This document shows, piece after piece, positions 53,296 to 61,469 of a DNA stretch of 64,000 nucleotides. This DNA comes from Gammaproteobacteria bacterium (lineage in GTDB: Bacteria > Pseudomonadota > Gammaproteobacteria > HK1). The notes beneath the pieces were generated by a model that did no database searches, had not been told where the DNA came from, and was given only the letters and a program-made list of their open reading frames with translations. The position numbers and the translations under genes are program-made. The DNA lies in NCBI GenBank assembly GCA_022824305.1, contig JAJEAD010000022.1, positions 1-64,000 on the forward strand. The letters run 5' to 3'. Numbering within the stretch: position 1 is the first letter of the stretch; each line of letters begins with the position of its first letter.

Positions 53296-54170
53296 GCTTC
53301 GGCCCGCACCTCCTGCTCGCGCTTCTGGAGGGCGCGGTGACCGCCTGCGTGCTGGCGGTCACCGCGCTCGGGCTGTCGCTGGTGTTCGGGGTGATGCGCA
53401 TCGTCAACGTCGCGCACGGCGAGTTCTACATGCTGGGCGCGGTGGTGGCATGGTTCTGCGCCTCCCTGACCGGGGGCTCTGCGCTTGGCGGCTTCCTGCT
53501 CGCGCTGGTGTGCGCGCCGCTCGTGGTGGCAGGCCTCGCCATCGCGACCGACTGGCTCGTGCTCCGCCGGGTGAACTACCACCCGGAGAGCACCATCGTC
53601 GCCACCATCGGGCTGCTCTACCTGCTCCAGCAGGCGGTGCTGAGCGGCTACGGGCCGGATGCGCGGCCGGTGGAGGCGCCGATCTACTTCCGCGTCGCCT
53701 TTCCCTGGTTCGGCTACTCCGGTTACAAGCTGGTCGTCATCGGCGCCTCGGTGATGCTGCTGCTCGGAACCTGGGCGGTCCTCGCCAGGACCCGCGCGGG
53801 ACTGTGCATGCGCGCCACGCAGCAGGACCCGGAAATGGCGCTCGCCCACGGCGTGCCGGTGCGCCTGGTGTACACCGCGGTGTTCGCGGCGGGCGCCATG
53901 CTCGCGGCGGTGGCCGGCGTGCTCATCGTGCCCATCCAGCAGGCCCACTATCTCATGGGCCTCGACCCGCTGCTGCTTTCCTTCATCGTGGTGATCATCG
54001 GCGGCCTCGGCAGCCTGCGGGGCACCGTGGTCGCCGCATTCGTGATCGGAATGAGCGACGGGGTGATCTCGATGTTCTTCTCGCCCACGCTCGCGAAGAT
54101 TCTCGCCACCCTCCTCGTGGCGCTGGTGCTGGTGGTGCGCCCGAGCGGACTCTTCGGAGAGCGTCCTTGA
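53292..54170 (+). CDS. LivH-type ABC permease
   Basis: A 292-residue inner-membrane permease; the GTG at 53292 overlaps the binding-protein stop (GTGA). It has about 8 hydrophobic segments. GLSLVFGVMRIVNVAHGEFYMLGA near the N-terminus is the LivH signature, and the EAA-like cytoplasmic loop (RATQQDPEMALAHGVPVRL) contacts the ATPases. The C-terminus ends in RPSGLFGERP, typical of LivH. It pairs with the LivM-type permease encoded next. Confidence 0.9.
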   Translation: MSFGPHLLLALLEGAVTACVLAVTALGLSLVFGVMRIVNVAHGEFYMLGAVVAWFCASLTGGSALGGFLLALVCAPLVVAGLAIATDWLVLRRVNYHPESTIVATIGLLYLLQQAVLSGYGPDARPVEAPIYFRVAFPWFGYSGYKLVVIGASVMLLLGTWAVLARTRAGLCMRATQQDPEMALAHGVPVRLVYTAVFAAGAMLAAVAGVLIVPIQQAHYLMGLDPLLLSFIVVIIGGLGSLRGTVVAAFVIGMSDGVISMFFSPTLAKILATLLVALVLVVRPSGLFGERP

Positions 54171-55105
54171 AGGGAGGACCCGGCGCGCGCGTGCTGGCGC
54201 TGCACCTGGGGCTGATCGCGGCCCTCTTCGCGGCCCAGTTCGTCCTCGGGGCCTACCACCACACCAATCTCGCGCGGATCATGGTGCTCGCGACCTACGC
54301 CGTCGGCTACAACCTGCTGCTGGGCTACACCGGGCTCATGAGCCTGGGCCACGCCATGTTCTTCGCGGCGGGGATGTACGGCGCGGGCCTGAGCATCTAC
54401 TACCTCGGGTTCGGAGCGATCCCGGGCTTCGCCCTCGGGGTGGCGTGCGCGCTGGGGCTCGCGCTCGCGTTCGGCGCGTTCGCGCTGCGCACGAGCGGGG
54501 TGTCCTTCCTCATCGTGACGATGATGTTCGGCCAGGCCTTCTACCTCACCATCCTGTACTTCAACCAGGTCACCTTCGGCGACCAGGGGTTCATTCTCTC
54601 CGACCGGCTTCCCGCCGCGCTGGTGGACCCCGACGTCAAGTACAACGCGGCCCTGCTGGTGTTCGCGGCGTGCTTTCTCGCGAGCGCGTTCCTGGTGCGC
54701 TCGCCCTTCGGGCGGATTCTCGTCGCCATTCGCGAGAACGAAGCCCGCGCCCGCCTCCTGGGGTACGACACCTACACCTGCAAGCTGGTCGTGCTCACCC
54801 TGTCGGGAGGCATGTCGGGCGCGGCCGGGGCCGCCTACGCGCTGCTCTTCTCCTACGTCGGCGCCTCCTTCGCCGCCATTCTGAACTCGATATACCCGCT
54901 GCTGTGGACCCTGCTCGGAGGCGCCGGCACCACTCTCGGCCCGGTGCTCGGCACCGGACTGATGTTCTACCTGGTCGACTTCACCAGCGGCTGGACCAGC
55001 GCCTACCTGTTCGTGGTGGGAGGCGCGCTGCTCGTGCTCGTGCTCTTCTTCCCCCTCGGCGTCATGGGCACCGTGCGCGCGAAGCTTGCGCCCTGGATCC
55101 CGTGA
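54167..55105 (+). CDS. LivM-type ABC permease
   Basis: About 312 residues. I use TTG 54167, which overlaps the LivH stop (TTGA); GTG 54191 is an alternative 8 codons later. YNLLLGYTGLMSLGHAMFFAAGMY is the LivM signature, and AIRENEARARLLGYDTYTCKL is the cytoplasmic coupling loop. Around 9-10 membrane segments. The longer open frame upstream overlaps LivH in another frame and is not real. Coupled to the ATPase gene by GTGA at 55102. Confidence 0.9.
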   Translation: MKGGPGARVLALHLGLIAALFAAQFVLGAYHHTNLARIMVLATYAVGYNLLLGYTGLMSLGHAMFFAAGMYGAGLSIYYLGFGAIPGFALGVACALGLALAFGAFALRTSGVSFLIVTMMFGQAFYLTILYFNQVTFGDQGFILSDRLPAALVDPDVKYNAALLVFAACFLASAFLVRSPFGRILVAIRENEARARLLGYDTYTCKLVVLTLSGGMSGAAGAAYALLFSYVGASFAAILNSIYPLLWTLLGGAGTTLGPVLGTGLMFYLVDFTSGWTSAYLFVVGGALLVLVLFFPLGVMGTVRAKLAPWIP

Positions 55106-55845
55106 GCGCCGCGCTGCTGGAGACCGAGGCGCTGACGCGCCGCTTCGGGGGGCTCACCGCGGTCGACGACGTTTCCATCGGCGTGAGAGCGGGTCAGATT
55201 CACGCGATCATCGGGCCGAACGGCGCCGGCAAGACCACGCTGGTGGGCATGGTCTGCGGGCGGGTCCGGCCGAGCGCGGGCCGGATTCGCTTCGAAGGCC
55301 GTGACATCACCCGGACTCCCGCGTGGAGGCGGGCGCTGGCCGGAATCGTGTACACCTTTCAGGTCACCAGCATCTTCCGGGCCCTCTCGGTCCGGGAGAA
55401 CGTCGCCCTCGCCGCCCGCAGGCGGCTCATGCACTCCCCCGCCCGCTGGCTGCACCTGGACCCGATGGCCCTGGAGGACCGGGTCGACGCCGCGCTCGGC
55501 ACGCTGGACCTCCGCGAGCAGGAACACCGGCCCGCGGGCGAGCTGCCCTACGGACACCAGCGCCTGCTCGAAGTGGCGATGGCCCTGGCTCTCGAGCCCC
55601 GGGTGCTCGTTCTCGACGAGCCCGCGCAGGGGCTGGCGGAACACGAAATCGACACCTTCTGCGAGCGGGTCCGCGAGATCTCGTCGCGCGCCACGGTCAT
55701 CCTCATCGAGCACAACATCGACGTGGTGCTGCGCCTGTCCTCCCACATCACGGTGATGGACCGGGGGCGGATCATCGCGGACGGCGACCCTGCGAGCGTG
55801 GAAGCGGACCCCGGCGTGCAGCGCGCCTACCTCGGCCGCCGATGA
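55102..55845 (+). CDS. LivG-type ABC ATPase
   Basis: A 247-residue ATP-binding subunit; start GTG at 55102 overlaps the LivM stop. Walker A GPNGAGKTT, signature ELPYGHQRLLEVAMAL (the LivG form of LSGGQ), Walker B VLVLDEPAQGL and switch His in LIEHNID are all intact. It lacks some of the C-terminal extension seen in many LivG proteins (ends at YLGRR). Coupled by ATGA to the LivF-type gene. Confidence 0.9.
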   Translation: MSAALLETEALTRRFGGLTAVDDVSIGVRAGQIHAIIGPNGAGKTTLVGMVCGRVRPSAGRIRFEGRDITRTPAWRRALAGIVYTFQVTSIFRALSVRENVALAARRRLMHSPARWLHLDPMALEDRVDAALGTLDLREQEHRPAGELPYGHQRLLEVAMALALEPRVLVLDEPAQGLAEHEIDTFCERVREISSRATVILIEHNIDVVLRLSSHITVMDRGRIIADGDPASVEADPGVQRAYLGRR

Positions 55846-56555
55846 GACTGGAGATCTCCGAGCTCCGGGCGGGCTACGGCCGCATCGAGGTGCTCCGCGG
55901 CATCGACCTCCGCGTCGCGTCCGGCAGCGTCCTGGGGCTCCTCGGCCGCAACGGCGCCGGGAAGACCACGCTGCTGCGCGCGATCATGGGACTCACCGGA
56001 ACGGCGAGCGGCAGCGTCCGCTGCGGCGACCGGGAAATCATCGGGCTCGCCCCCCACCGCGTGCCCGCCTGCGGGATCGCGTACGTGCCCCAGGGACGCC
56101 GCCTCTTCCCCGAGATGAGCGTGGAGGAGAACCTGCGCATGGGTCTCTTCGCGGGCGGCGAAGGAGACCCGGCCTCGCGGCGTGCGTTCGCCCTGGATCG
56201 ATTTCCGGCGCTGGCTGCGCGCCTGCGCACCCCGGCCGGGCGCCTGAGCGGAGGCCAGCAGCAGATGGTGGCGATGGCGCGAGCGCTCGCGACCGGGGCG
56301 AGAGTGCTGCTGCTGGACGAGCCGAGCGAGGGCCTGCAGCCGAGCCTCGTGGATCGCATCCTGGAGACAATCGGCCAGTTGCGCGCGGACGGGGTGACGA
56401 TGCTGCTCGTGGAACAGAAGGTGGAGGCCGCGTTGCGGGTGGCCGACCGCATCGCGTTCATCGAGCAGGGGAGGATCCGGGAGCACTTGACTCCCGAGCG
56501 CCTCGCCCGGGATCCCTCGCCCCTGGAACGCTATGTCGGAGTGCGGCGGGCGTGA
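55842..56555 (+). CDS. LivF-type ABC ATPase
   Basis: A 237-residue ATP-binding subunit; the ATG at 55842 overlaps the LivG stop. Begins ISELRAGYGRIEVLRGIDL, the LivF N-terminus. Walker A GRNGAGKTT, CGIAYVPQGRRLFPEMSVEENL (Q-loop), signature LSGGQQQM, Walker B LLLDEPSEGL and the switch region LLVEQKVEAAL (Gln in place of His, as normal for LivF). Last gene of the importer operon; the next gene is 191 bases away. Confidence 0.92.
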   Translation: MRLEISELRAGYGRIEVLRGIDLRVASGSVLGLLGRNGAGKTTLLRAIMGLTGTASGSVRCGDREIIGLAPHRVPACGIAYVPQGRRLFPEMSVEENLRMGLFAGGEGDPASRRAFALDRFPALAARLRTPAGRLSGGQQQMVAMARALATGARVLLLDEPSEGLQPSLVDRILETIGQLRADGVTMLLVEQKVEAALRVADRIAFIEQGRIREHLTPERLARDPSPLERYVGVRRA

Positions 56556-56746
56556 GGGCGCCCGAAGCGCCCGGCCGAAGCGGAACCCGCCGCGGCCCCG
56601 GGAGCTCCCCGCCGCGCGCTCGACCGGGAAGGGCAAAGTTCCTATGCTCCCCGTCACCTGGAGATGGAAGGGATCGTGCCGCGCGCGCCCGATCCGGGAA
56701 CTGACGCGCCACGCCGGGGCCTTCGCGCAATTCGGAGTACCACGAC

Positions 56747-57508
56747 ATGAGGGATCCTGCAGACCTGTCGGGGAAAGTGGCGATCGTCACCGGGGCCGGC
56801 GGAGGCATGGGAAGGGCCATCGCGCTGCGCCTCGCATCCGGCGGGGCGAGGATCTTCGCGAACGACCTCTCCCTGGACGCGGCGAGCAGAACGGCCTCCG
56901 AAGTGGCGGAGCAGGGCCGGGAAGCACATGCGTCCGCGGGAGATGTCGGCGATTCCCGCGACGTGGGGCGCATGGTGGAGGAGGCGCTCGAGCGCTTCGG
57001 GGCGATTCATGTGCTGGTGAACAACGCCGGAGTGCTTCGACCGACCCCGGTCGTCGACATCGAGGAGGACGAGTGGGACCTGATCATCAGGGTGAACCTG
57101 AAGGGAGCCTACCTGTGTTCCCGGGCGGTGCTTCCCACCATGCGCAAGCAGGGCTGGGGGCGCATCGTGAACCTCTCCTCCACCGCGGGCCGGAGCACGA
57201 GCACCATCGGGGGCGCCCACTACACGGCGTCCAAGGCGGGGATGCTCGGATTCTCGCGGCACCTCGCGCGGGAGATGGCGAGCGAAGGCATCACCGTCAA
57301 CGCGGTGTGCCCCGGGCTGATCGACACCGAGATGGTGCGCTCCACGATTACTCCCGAGCAGGCCGAGGCCTACGTGGAACGCTTTCCGGCCCGGCGAATG
57401 GGGGAGGCGCGGGAAGTGGCGGAGCTGGTGGCCTTTCTCGCGACCGACCGGGCCTCGTACATCACCGGCGCCTCCCTGGACATCAACGGCGGCGCCCTGA
57501 TGATCTAG
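56747..57508 (+). CDS. SDR family oxidoreductase (FabG-like)
   Basis: A 253-residue classical short-chain dehydrogenase. TGAGGGMG (15-22) for NAD(P), NNAG (92-95), Ser144, and catalytic Tyr159-x3-Lys163 in YTASKAG are present; the ending SYITGASLDINGGALMI is typical of FabG-like enzymes. Many such proteins act on hydroxy acids or polyols rather than fatty acyl-ACP. It is the first of two dehydrogenase genes after the importer operon and may process the imported compound. Ends with TAG. Confidence 0.87.
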   Translation: MRDPADLSGKVAIVTGAGGGMGRAIALRLASGGARIFANDLSLDAASRTASEVAEQGREAHASAGDVGDSRDVGRMVEEALERFGAIHVLVNNAGVLRPTPVVDIEEDEWDLIIRVNLKGAYLCSRAVLPTMRKQGWGRIVNLSSTAGRSTSTIGGAHYTASKAGMLGFSRHLAREMASEGITVNAVCPGLIDTEMVRSTITPEQAEAYVERFPARRMGEAREVAELVAFLATDRASYITGASLDINGGALMI

Positions 57509-57593
57509 GCGCTTCGTGCAGTCCTCGCGGCACGCGGCGCGGGTACCTGCGAAGAGTCCGGGCCGGCTTTCCGGTCCGCGGGAGAGCCTCCGG

Positions 57594-58553
57594 ATGAAGA
57601 GAATCCTGGTGACCGGCGCCGCCGGCCAGATCGGGTCGGATCTCGTGCCCGCGCTCCGGGCGAAGTACGGCAACGAGAACGTCGTCGCCGCCGCCCACGC
57701 CACCCCCCTGCCCGCGCACGTCCGCGGTTCCGGTCCTCATGCCACGGTCGATGTCGGAGAGCCCGCGGCGCTGCGGCGCGCGTTGCGCGAACACCGCGTG
57801 GACACCCTCTACCACCTGGGCTCCATACTCTCCGTGCTCGCCGAGAAGCAGCGCCATCTCTCCTGGCGGGTCAACTTCGAGGGGTTGCACAACGTGCTCG
57901 AAGCATCGGTGGAACACGACTTGAAGTGCGTGGTGGTGCCGAGTTCCATCGCGGCCTTCGGTCCCGAAACCCCGGCGGACGACACGCCCAACGACACGAT
58001 CCAGAGGCCCACCACGTCCTACGGCATCTCCAAGGTGTTCGGAGAGCTGATGGGCAACTACTACCATCGCGCGCTGGGACTGGACGTGCGGGGCGTGCGC
58101 CTTCCCGGCATCGTGAGCTGGGCCACCGAGCCCACCGCGGGGACCACGGACTACGCGGTGGCCATCTTCTACGGGGCGATTCTGAACGAGCGCTACGCCT
58201 GCTACCTGGAGCCGGACACCCGCCTTCCCATGATGTACATGCCGGACGCCATCGGCGCGCTGATGCAAGTGGCCGAAGCGGAGGGCAGCGCGCTGCGCCA
58301 CCGGGCGGACTTCAACGTCGGCGCCATGAGCTTCACCCCGGCCGAGCTCGCGGACTCGCTGAGGAAGAGGATTCCCGCGTTCCGGATGGAGTACGAGGTC
58401 GACCCGGTGCGGCAGGCCATCGCCGACTCCTGGCCCAACTCCCTGGACGACTCTGCGGCACGGGAGGAATGGGGGTGGAAGCCCCGATACGACATGGAGG
58501 CGATGGTGGACGACATGCTCGTCCACCTGAAACGAAAGCTCCGCCCGGATTGA
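57594..58553 (+). CDS. SDR-type L-threonine 3-dehydrogenase-like epimerase-family protein
   Basis: A 319-residue extended SDR; the ATG at 57594 begins the Rossmann fold (GAAGQIG, residues 8-14). HLGSILS near 74-80, SSIAAFGPETP, and catalytic Tyr143-x3-Lys147 in SYGISKVFGEL resemble the short SDR-type L-threonine dehydrogenases that oxidise threonine to 2-amino-3-ketobutyrate, as does LPGIVSWATEPTAGTTDYA. Nucleotide-sugar epimerases are the alternative, but length and these loops favour the threonine type. No 2-amino-3-ketobutyrate ligase (Kbl) gene is adjacent. Confidence 0.8.
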   Translation: MKRILVTGAAGQIGSDLVPALRAKYGNENVVAAAHATPLPAHVRGSGPHATVDVGEPAALRRALREHRVDTLYHLGSILSVLAEKQRHLSWRVNFEGLHNVLEASVEHDLKCVVVPSSIAAFGPETPADDTPNDTIQRPTTSYGISKVFGELMGNYYHRALGLDVRGVRLPGIVSWATEPTAGTTDYAVAIFYGAILNERYACYLEPDTRLPMMYMPDAIGALMQVAEAEGSALRHRADFNVGAMSFTPAELADSLRKRIPAFRMEYEVDPVRQAIADSWPNSLDDSAAREEWGWKPRYDMEAMVDDMLVHLKRKLRPD

Positions 58554-58675
58554 AGTCGGGCGAATCCGACATCTACCCGGCGAGCGGCACCGCTATGCCT
58601 CGAGCAGTTCGCTTCCCCGGCTGCGCTGTCCGGTCCGGACACCGGGAACAGGCGAGGCCCGCCCGCAGCCAGGCA

Positions 58676-59224
58676 TCAGCGATCGCGGCGAGGCTGCCAG
58701 TAGACCTCGCCGTCGCCACCCACCGCGAGCACCCTCGCGAGCACGAAGAGCAGATCCGAGAGGCGGTTCAGGTAGCGGAGGCTCTGCGGATTGACCTCCT
58801 CCAGGCGCGAGAGCGCGACGAGCCTTCGCTCCGCCCGGCGGCAGACCGCACGCGCGAGGTGCGCGGCCACCGCCGCCCCTCCGCCCCCCGGGAGGATGAA
58901 CTCCTTGAGCGGCGCGAGATCGGCGTTGAAGGCGTCCAGCCGAACTTCGAGCGCCGTCACGTAGCGCTCGTCGACGCTCGATGCTCCCGGTATGGCCAGC
59001 TCGCCGCCGACATCGAAGAGCGCGTGCTGCACGTCCGTGAGGCAGTCGCGCACCGGGTCGTCGACCTCCTCCCCGAGCACCGCGGCGATGCAGCAGTTGA
59101 GCTCGTCGACGTCGCCCATCGCCTGGATGCGGGCGCTGTCCTTGTCGACCCGGCTGCCGTCCGCGAGTCCGGTCGTGCCCCGGTCGCCGGTGCGCGTGTA
59201 TATCCTGGAAAGCCGATGTCCCAT
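58676..59224 (-). CDS. PduO-type cob(I)alamin adenosyltransferase
   Basis: A 182-residue PduO-type ATP:corrinoid adenosyltransferase; the start at 59224 follows GAGGAG, and the frame beyond it is antisense to the Amt gene. YTRTGDRGTTGL near the N-terminus binds ATP. FILPGGGGAAVAAHLARAVCRRAER and LRYLNRLSDLLFVLARV complete the five-helix bundle signature. It makes adenosylcobalamin in the cytoplasm. The only evident cobalamin user in the window, the radical SAM protein at 15694, would use methylcobalamin, so there is no direct functional link. Confidence 0.92.
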   Translation of the reverse strand: MGHRLSRIYTRTGDRGTTGLADGSRVDKDSARIQAMGDVDELNCCIAAVLGEEVDDPVRDCLTDVQHALFDVGGELAIPGASSVDERYVTALEVRLDAFNADLAPLKEFILPGGGGAAVAAHLARAVCRRAERRLVALSRLEEVNPQSLRYLNRLSDLLFVLARVLAVGGDGEVYWQPRRDR

Positions 59225-59383
59225 GGAGTCTCCTCGGCGATTGATGTAGTGTACTGCGCGCTGACGAAGGGGGGGCACAGCCGGTAGCCCGGGCACCCGG
59301 ATTGGGGGGTGAGCCGGGACGGGCATGCGTTCGTTTCGGCTTCGCGCGAGAACGGGCCGCCAGAGGCGCATCCGAGTGATGAC

Positions 59384-59401
59384 GGGAGGGTAACGCAAGT
59401 G
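59384..59401 (+). promoter_or_regulatory. Ribosome-binding site and GTG start deciding the Amt start
   Basis: GGGAGGG (59384-59390) lies 8 bases before GTG (59399-59401). The longer open frame from 59309 lacks such a site and adds 30 polar residues before the leader. Confidence 0.7.
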
Positions 59402-60802
59402 AACGACGTGAAATCCAGGTGCTCGGGAAGGGGTTTCGGCCGCGGACGCGGAGTCCCGACGGCGCTCGGCGCCGCGGGCGCGGCGCTGGTCCTCATCCTC
59501 CTTCCCGCGCAGGCCCACGCCGCGCTGGACGCCGAGTCGCAGTTCGTCCTGAACAGCTTCTCGTTCCTCATATGGGGCGCCCTGGTGATGTGGATGTGCG
59601 CCGGCTTCACCATGCTCGAGTCGGGCTCGGTGCGCACCAAGAACGCCTCGGTGATCTGTCTCAAGAACATCGGGCTCTACTCGATTGCCGGCCTCGCCTT
59701 CTACCTCGTCGGCTACAACATCATGTACGTCGGCGTGGACGAGGGAGGCTGGTTCGGGACCTTCACCTTCCTGTATGGCACCACCGGCGACGAGATCGCG
59801 CTGCTCGGAGGGGACGAGAGCGCCGGAGCCGCCGTGATCGAGAGCGGCTACTCCACGATGTCGGACTGGTTCTTCCAGATGGTGTTCGTGGCGACGACCG
59901 CGTCGATCGTCTCGGGCACCCTCGCCGAGCGGGTGAAGCTCTGGTCCTTCTTCGTCTTCATCGCGGTCCTGACCGCAATCATCTATCCGGTCATCGGCTC
60001 CTGGACCTGGGGAGGCGGCTGGCTCTCCGCCATGGGCTTCCAGGACTTCGCGGGCTCCACCATCGTCCACTCGACGGGCGGCTGGGCGGCGCTCGCCGGG
60101 GCCATCGTCGTCGGAGCGCGACGAGGCAAGTTCCGCAAGGACGGCGGCGTCAAGTCCACCCCGCCTTCCAACGTGCCCGCGGTCACCCTCGGGGTCTTCA
60201 TCCTGTGGCTCGGGTGGTTCGGATTCAACGGCGGATCGCAGCTCGCGCTCGGCGGCGCCGTGGACGCGGTGGCGATCAGCAACATCCTCTCCAACACCAA
60301 TCTCGCCGCCGCCGCGGGGGTCATGGCCGCGATCAGCCTCTCGCGCCCGATCCTGGGACGGGTGGACCTGCTCGCGGGCCTGAACGGGGCGATCGCCGGC
60401 CTCGTCGCAATCACCGCGGGACCGGACATCGTCGATCACTACTGGGCGATCATCATCGGCGCCGTCGGCGGCGGTGTGTGCGTCGCCGGCATCAAGGCGA
60501 TGGAACGCATGAAGATCGACGACGTGGTCGGGGCGGTCCCGGCCCACCTCTTCGCCGGCATCTGGGGAACGCTCGCCGTGTGCATCGCCGCGGGCGGAGA
60601 CTTCCTGGTTCAGCTCACCGGCGTGGTGGCGATCGGCATCTTCGTGTTCGCGAGCTCCTATGTCGTCTGGCTGGTCATCGACAAGACGATCTCCGCCCGC
60701 ATATCGCCCAACATCGAGTACCTGGGGCAGGATGTGGCGGAGCTCGGAATCGAGGCCTATCCCGAGTTCGTCCTCATGCCGGAGGAGCCGGAGGACGACT
60801 GA
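59399..60802 (+). CDS. amt: Ammonium transporter Amt
   Basis: A 467-residue Amt/MEP/Rh channel. The first 41 residues look like a cleavable signal peptide (VLILLPAQAHA), as in E. coli AmtB. The twin pore histidines are present as His224 (TIVHSTGGW) and His383 (PAHLFAGIWG); CAGFTMLESGSVRTKN and GWFGFNGGSQ are family signatures. About 11 membrane helices remain. It imports ammonium across the inner membrane. No glnK gene is adjacent, which is unusual because the two are often paired. Divergent from the adenosyltransferase gene. Confidence 0.93.
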   Translation: MNDVKSRCSGRGFGRGRGVPTALGAAGAALVLILLPAQAHAALDAESQFVLNSFSFLIWGALVMWMCAGFTMLESGSVRTKNASVICLKNIGLYSIAGLAFYLVGYNIMYVGVDEGGWFGTFTFLYGTTGDEIALLGGDESAGAAVIESGYSTMSDWFFQMVFVATTASIVSGTLAERVKLWSFFVFIAVLTAIIYPVIGSWTWGGGWLSAMGFQDFAGSTIVHSTGGWAALAGAIVVGARRGKFRKDGGVKSTPPSNVPAVTLGVFILWLGWFGFNGGSQLALGGAVDAVAISNILSNTNLAAAAGVMAAISLSRPILGRVDLLAGLNGAIAGLVAITAGPDIVDHYWAIIIGAVGGGVCVAGIKAMERMKIDDVVGAVPAHLFAGIWGTLAVCIAAGGDFLVQLTGVVAIGIFVFASSYVVWLVIDKTISARISPNIEYLGQDVAELGIEAYPEFVLMPEEPEDD

Positions 60803-60829
60803 GCACGCAACGGACACCATCGGCCGGGG

Positions 60830-60860
60830 CGGGGCCCGGACCCGGGGCCGGAGGGCCCCG
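60830..60860. terminator. GC hairpin after the Amt gene
   Basis: CGGGGCCC (60830-60837) pairs with GGGCCCCG (60853-60860) around a 15-base loop. It lies 28 bases after the stop. No T tract follows, so it is a weak terminator candidate or a GC coincidence. Confidence 0.3.
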
Positions 60861-60982
60861 GTCGCACCGCCGCCGCCGGGGGAGCGGGCTGGACGGAAGC
60901 GGCCAATGCGGTGTATAAGCGACGCGACCGGGAGGCTCGCAGTCAGCATGGAAAATCGACACACCTTGGAGACTTGAAATCG

Positions 60983-61321
60983 ATGCATGTGGTAACCGAA
61001 CGGCAGGAAGGCATCTTGTCCGCCAGCGTGAACGGACGTGTCGACGGCTCCAACGCAAGCGAGTTCGAGGAAGCGATCAGAACCGCCATCGACAAGAGCG
61101 ACAAGGGTGTGATGATCGACTTCGAGAAGCTCGTCTACATCAGCAGCGCGGGCTTGCGCGCGGTGTTGCTGGTCGCCAAGACACTCCGGAGTCGGGACGC
61201 AAAGTTCGCGCTCTGCTCCCTCTCCGCGCAGATTCGCGAAGTCTTCGAGATCAGCGGATTCGACAAGATCATCTCAATCTACCCGTCTCGGGCCGAGGCC
61301 ATCGCCTTCCTCGAGAGCTGA
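60983..61321 (+). CDS. STAS-domain anti-sigma factor antagonist (RsbV/SpoIIAA-like)
   Basis: A 112-residue single STAS domain. The start at 60983 follows TTGGAGAC and fits the domain edge. VYISSAGLRAVL (51-62) contains the phosphorylation site; Ser55, the Ser before Ala-Gly-Leu, is the usual target of an RsbW-type kinase. In partner switching, unphosphorylated antagonist binds the kinase and frees its target. The kinase at 37856 and the PP2C phosphatase at 35669 are the only visible partners. It is a lone gene between amt and an aminopeptidase gene. Confidence 0.87.
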   Translation: MHVVTERQEGILSASVNGRVDGSNASEFEEAIRTAIDKSDKGVMIDFEKLVYISSAGLRAVLLVAKTLRSRDAKFALCSLSAQIREVFEISGFDKIISIYPSRAEAIAFLES

Positions 61322-61469
61322 CGTGAGCGACGATGGCCGGTGACCGGGGAGTGGCCGGCCTCGTCACCGCGCAACGCGGAACCAGGGTCCGCGGAGTGCC
61401 GACCTCGCGCAGAAGAGGCGGCACCCTCCGGATGGGGCGCGGCGTGGCGCGAGTTCGCCGGGCTCTGAC

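Noticed and set aside
58676-60988. A 770-codon minus-strand frame spanning the Amt gene
   Set aside because: Only the last 182 codons (from 59224) are adenosyltransferase; the rest is the antisense of amt.
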